Under the pieces are notes generated by a model. It worked only from the letters and a program-made list of their open reading frames with translations, searched no databases and was not told where the DNA came from. From contig DATNPH010000032.1 of the NCBI GenBank assembly GCA_036703315.1, positions 39,601 through 103,600 on the forward strand: a DNA stretch of 64,000 nucleotides. The letters run 5' to 3'. Position 1 is the first letter of the stretch. The number at the start of each line of letters is the position of its first letter. The translations under genes and the position numbers were made by a program. Shown piece by piece: positions 61,189-64,000 of this stretch. This DNA comes from DATNPH01 sp036703315. GTDB lineage: Bacteria > Cyanobacteriota > Cyanobacteriia > Cyanobacteriales > Coleofasciculaceae.

Positions 61189-62853
61189 ATGGTATTAGCG
61201 ACACTTGCAGCTCAATCATTAAATCATCAAGCGTTGGCAACGTCTGATGTAAACATCACCGATCCGCCTCAAACGAAAAAGGCAGGAGATCTTGTTGTCG
61301 AGTCGCCTAAAGAAGCGGCAATAAAAGAAGCGACGCTCAAAGGTACGCCTAAGGCGATCGCCTCACCGGAATCCCTGACGAAACAAGAATTTGCGCCGAA
61401 AGCCTCCTCACAGTTAGCCAACGCTCAGTCTGTCGAGGATGCTCAAAAAGTCGCTGTGCCATCAGCAGAGAGTCCCACTCCTAAATCAACTAGCACTGGC
61501 ACTGTACCTCAAGCAACCAGCACTGGCACTGTACCTCAAGCAACCAGCGCTGGCATTGCGCCTCCAGAAATTGCGCCTCCAGAAACTGATACCAAGTTGC
61601 GGTCAAACGTACAGGTTAGCACGGGGATACAGGGAAACAAGGACACGAGGAATTCTCGCATAGATACTCCACGTTACCAGGTTCAAGATTCTCCGCGTCA
61701 AGTACCACAACTCAATGCATCGGAAGTAACACTAGAGCGGACATCAGCCCAAAAAAATAGCTTAACCTCGGTGGAGCCTTCAGCAGCACCCCAAGTAGCT
61801 TCAGCAAAGACTCTTGCAGAGTTACAGAGCCATAGTGCGCGGGATTTACTGGCAGTTCCAACCTCTAAACAGAGTACTGGGAGCATCAACACTCCTACCT
61901 CCCAGGAAACTATCACTCCTCAGCCAACTACAGCTGTTACGGCACAAGGCCTACCCGCTATCAGTCCTCAGCCGACTACGGGTGTCACCCCACAAGGTGT
62001 ACCAACTATTAGCCCTCAGCCGACTACGGGTGTAACCCCACAAGGTGTACCAACTATTAGCCCTCAGCCAACTACAGGTGTTACGTCACCAAATGCACCA
62101 ATAACAATTAAACCCTGTCCCGAAGTTGACGCTCTGCTATCGCAACTGCGTGGTTTGGAGCAGATAAAGGCTGAGGGGGCATTTCAAGCTTCACCGAGTT
62201 TAAGCATTGTCATTCCAACTGGATTTGGTGCGGATAACAACACAGGCTTTGTCAGCGCTACTTTTCAACAACGAACCCGATACGGTGACGTGAGTGATGG
62301 TGGCTTGGGTTTTGGGGTTGGTTTAGGGGATGCTCGTAAATCAGTAGGTGTCGAGCTGTCTTATACGCTTGCAAGCTTTGGTGGTAGTCGGGACTTTGGC
62401 GCTGGTGGATTTAACATTAAAGTCCATCGTCAACTGCCAAATGACTTTGCCGTAGCAGTTGGTTGGAATGGCTTTTTAAATGTTGGTGGTCAAAATGACT
62501 TTGAAAACTCAGTCTATGGGACTGTTACCAAAGTTATCCGAACCCGTGATGACATTAACTTGCCTTTTAGTCGAGTAGCCGTCACCGCTGGTGTCGGGAG
62601 TGGGCAGTTCCGCAGTGAGAGTGCTGTAGCCAACAATTCTGGTGGGGTCAATGTTTTTGGCAACGTTGCTGTCCGCGTTGCTCAACCCGTCAGTTTAATC
62701 GCTGAGTGGAGTGGACAAGACTTGGGAGTGGGGCTTTCGATCGCACCCTTTAAAAACATTCCTCTGGTGATTACTCCCGCAGTACGCGACATTGCTGGTG
62801 CAGGAGATGGACCCCGATTTGTTTTAGGTACCGGTTTTGCCTTCAAGTTTTAA
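61189..62853 (+). CDS. Exported repeat-rich protein with C-terminal beta-barrel-like domain
   Basis: The 554-residue protein starts with a short hydrophobic segment (MVLATLAAQSLNHQALA) that looks like a signal peptide lacking its basic part. Residues 25-305 are low-complexity, rich in Pro, Ser, Thr and Gln, with TSTGTVPQA repeats and 16-residue TTGVTPQGVPTISPQP repeats. The C-terminal 235 residues alternate polar and hydrophobic residues (FVSATFQQRTRYGDVSDGGLGFGVGLG, VGVELSYTLASFGGS) and end in FAFKF with a terminal Phe, the usual outer-membrane beta-barrel ending. It was probably acquired or diversified as a surface protein. Two related exported genes follow. Confidence 0.75.
   Translation: MVLATLAAQSLNHQALATSDVNITDPPQTKKAGDLVVESPKEAAIKEATLKGTPKAIASPESLTKQEFAPKASSQLANAQSVEDAQKVAVPSAESPTPKSTSTGTVPQATSTGTVPQATSAGIAPPEIAPPETDTKLRSNVQVSTGIQGNKDTRNSRIDTPRYQVQDSPRQVPQLNASEVTLERTSAQKNSLTSVEPSAAPQVASAKTLAELQSHSARDLLAVPTSKQSTGSINTPTSQETITPQPTTAVTAQGLPAISPQPTTGVTPQGVPTISPQPTTGVTPQGVPTISPQPTTGVTSPNAPITIKPCPEVDALLSQLRGLEQIKAEGAFQASPSLSIVIPTGFGADNNTGFVSATFQQRTRYGDVSDGGLGFGVGLGDARKSVGVELSYTLASFGGSRDFGAGGFNIKVHRQLPNDFAVAVGWNGFLNVGGQNDFENSVYGTVTKVIRTRDDINLPFSRVAVTAGVGSGQFRSESAVANNSGGVNVFGNVAVRVAQPVSLIAEWSGQDLGVGLSIAPFKNIPLVITPAVRDIAGAGDGPRFVLGTGFAFKF
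61489..61542. repeat. 27-bp coding tandem repeat
   Basis: Two copies and a partial third encode TSTGTVPQA in the low-complexity region of the exported protein. Confidence 0.85.
61921..62096. repeat. 48-bp coding tandem repeat
   Basis: Three full units and a partial fourth of 48 bases encode QPTTGVTPQGVPTISP. Units two and three are almost identical at the DNA level, indicating recent expansion by slippage or recombination. Confidence 0.9.
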
Positions 62854-62877
62854 GTACTAAGTGTAGGAGTGAAAGTC

Positions 62878-63324
62878 ATGGCTAGAAGAAAATGGATGAG
62901 TTTGATTATCAGTACATCACTGGTCAGCAGTGGGTTGCTCACACTTCCTGCCAGCGCTCAGCAGGGTCCTAACCAGTCAGATATTACAGGAACCAATATT
63001 AACCAGTCAGATATTACAGGAACCAATATTTGGAATAATACCGCACCTATATTTAGGAACGATGGCACACTCAAACCAGAGATTATCAATAATGCCCGAC
63101 GCCTTTCCCAAGAATTAGAAGGAGCCTCTGAGCGCTGCTGCAATGCCCCTCCACCAACCGGACCGCGTCGGTTTGCTAGAGGCCCAGCCGACCCTAATGA
63201 AGTTTGTCTCAGCCCAGATTGTGAGCGCCTCAATAGCTTGGTAGAGGAAACCAAGGTCTTTATAAATGATGTAACTCGTTCTCAGACAGAACAGGTCAGC
63301 GCTAATCGTAACCGTATCTGGTAA
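62878..63324 (+). CDS. Small secreted protein with a duplicated NQSDITGTNI motif
   Basis: The product is about 148 residues with a clear signal peptide (ARRKWMSLIISTSLVSSGLLTLPASA, cleavage before QQ). The mature start carries two NQSDITGTNI units. A Cys-rich middle follows (ERCCNAPPPTGPRRF, CLSPDCERL) and then a polar helix (NSLVEETKVFINDVTRSQTEQV). I do not recognise the family. GGAG lies upstream of ATG 62878; GTG 62869 is too close to it. It begins 24 bases after the exported barrel protein and precedes another exported gene, so the three are probably one operon. Confidence 0.75.
   Translation: MARRKWMSLIISTSLVSSGLLTLPASAQQGPNQSDITGTNINQSDITGTNIWNNTAPIFRNDGTLKPEIINNARRLSQELEGASERCCNAPPPTGPRRFARGPADPNEVCLSPDCERLNSLVEETKVFINDVTRSQTEQVSANRNRIW
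62971..63030. repeat. Perfect 30-bp tandem duplication
   Basis: The 30 bases beginning aaccagtcagatattacagg occur twice in immediate succession without a mismatch and encode NQSDITGTNI twice. The identity points to a recent event. Confidence 0.95.
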
Positions 63325-63370
63325 ATTTCCACCTCATCAATCAATTGCAGTCATTAAGTGTGGGAGAGCT

Positions 63371-64000
63371 ATGATGCAAAGAAAAAATAGGAGTAATCGA
63401 GCACCGTCACAGATTCTAAGGAGAGCGATTGGGTTAAGTGCGATCGCTTCGCTTCAAATAGCAGGGCTTTTAGGTACTTTTTCAAGACCAGCTCAAGCCG
63501 CAGACCAATTTGACACTAATGGTGTCCGATTTGATGTTGATACGATTGTCGAATTTGAATTTGTGCAATCCCATGGAGCTTACCAGTCAACCTTTGGCGT
63601 CATCAATTTAGACACTGGTGAAAAGACACCTTTGATTGCTGAAGTCAAACCCTCTGACAGGCCGCAAGATGTCAACCGCCCTACCAAATATAGGGGACCC
63701 AATGGAGAACTCGATCCGACAGACTTTACAGGTACGCCTGGTAACACAGTACCTCAGCCATTAGCAGAGTTTACATTCAAGGCAAATACGCAGTATGCCT
63801 TCTATCTAGAATCTACCTACAATGGCAGACCTGCCGGTATTGTTTACTCCACAAATGCTCAAAACCTTGGCGGCAATCAACAAGCCAAACTTGAAGGTGA
63901 GCTATCTGGTCTGGCGAACGGCGGTACTATCACCCTCTGGGATGATACCGGTTCTGTATTAGTCAAACCGAATCGACAAGACACAGACTACAATGACTTC
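63371..64000 (+). CDS. Exported protein with DUF4114-like motif, N-terminal part
   Basis: The frame opens at ATG 63371 (or 63374) after GGGAG and runs off the window after 210 codons. A basic N-terminus and hydrophobic core (IGLSAIASLQIAGLLGTFSRPAQA) form a signal peptide with cleavage near residue 43. The mature part is a beta-rich domain (RFDVDTIVEFEFVQSHGAYQSTFGVINLDTG) and the visible end reads LWDDTGSVLVKPNRQDTDYNDF. D-x-D-Y-N-D-F resembles the acidic, calcium-binding-like end of DUF4114 domains in surface proteins. It follows the small secreted gene by 46 bases. Confidence 0.8.
   Translation, partial: MMQRKNRSNRAPSQILRRAIGLSAIASLQIAGLLGTFSRPAQAADQFDTNGVRFDVDTIVEFEFVQSHGAYQSTFGVINLDTGEKTPLIAEVKPSDRPQDVNRPTKYRGPNGELDPTDFTGTPGNTVPQPLAEFTFKANTQYAFYLESTYNGRPAGIVYSTNAQNLGGNQQAKLEGELSGLANGGTITLWDDTGSVLVKPNRQDTDYNDF

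Noticed and set aside
61489..62096. Direct repeats that might suggest a CRISPR array
   Set aside because: The repeats are in-frame coding repeats without unique spacers of regular length, and no cas gene is present.

Overview
The window looks like a filamentous or colonial cyanobacterium. HIP1-type GCGATCGC octamers are scattered throughout. There is a psbY gene for photosystem II, a heptanucleotide short tandem repeat, many small palindromic intergenic elements and an N-terminal plastocyanin relic. I saw no tRNA, rRNA, CRISPR array, intact transposase or phage gene.

Layout. (1) 1-7106, minus strand: the start of a small conserved gene, then a trehalose operon treZ - treZ paralogue - treY. 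The treZ tandem duplication carries part of its upstream region, and the treY-proximal copy has changes around its active site. (2) 7107-8403: a repeat-rich intergenic region with a textbook miniature element (inverted ends plus a 5-bp target duplication) just upstream of ilvC. (3) 8404-16402: housekeeping and single genes: ilvC, a secreted protein, psbY, a gamma carbonic anhydrase homologue, a small zinc-ribbon-like protein, a VOC protein, a two-domain M16 peptidase and a plastocyanin fragment. (4) 16403-20359: a Wzc-type tyrosine autokinase/chain-length protein divergent from a WecA/TagO-like lipid-carrier sugar-phosphate transferase. (5) 20903-28554: a lasso peptide gene cluster. It has an RRE protein (B1), a transglutaminase-like leader peptidase (B2), an asparagine-synthetase-like cyclase (C), a 46-residue precursor (A), an HPr-kinase-like tailoring enzyme, an ABC exporter and a nucleotidyltransferase-family protein. 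(6) 28829-60676: a roughly 32-kb surface-polysaccharide locus with Wzm/Wzt ABC export genes, about twelve glycosyltransferases, seven methyltransferases, three acyltransferases, an epimerase, an asparagine synthetase, a polytopic Wzy-like protein and a YdcF protein. It also holds a frameshifted methyltransferase and a collapsed glycosyltransferase remnant. (7) 61189-64000: three consecutive exported proteins (a repeat-rich protein with a C-terminal beta-barrel-like domain, a small secreted protein, and a protein with a DUF4114-like acidic motif) running off the window.

How they fit together. The lasso cluster is the most specific biosynthetic system here. The precursor has the YxxPxLxxxGxxxxxT leader signature, and the predicted 19-residue core GLNTPGSGDAIFNVLIPSR has its only acidic residue at position 9, so a Gly1-Asp9 ring is predicted. 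The kinase and nucleotidyltransferase genes suggest a phosphorylated product, as known for paeninodin-type clusters. The polysaccharide locus has hallmarks of both ABC-exported and Wzy/Wzc-type pathways. Its many methyltransferases and acyltransferases point to a heavily decorated glycan.
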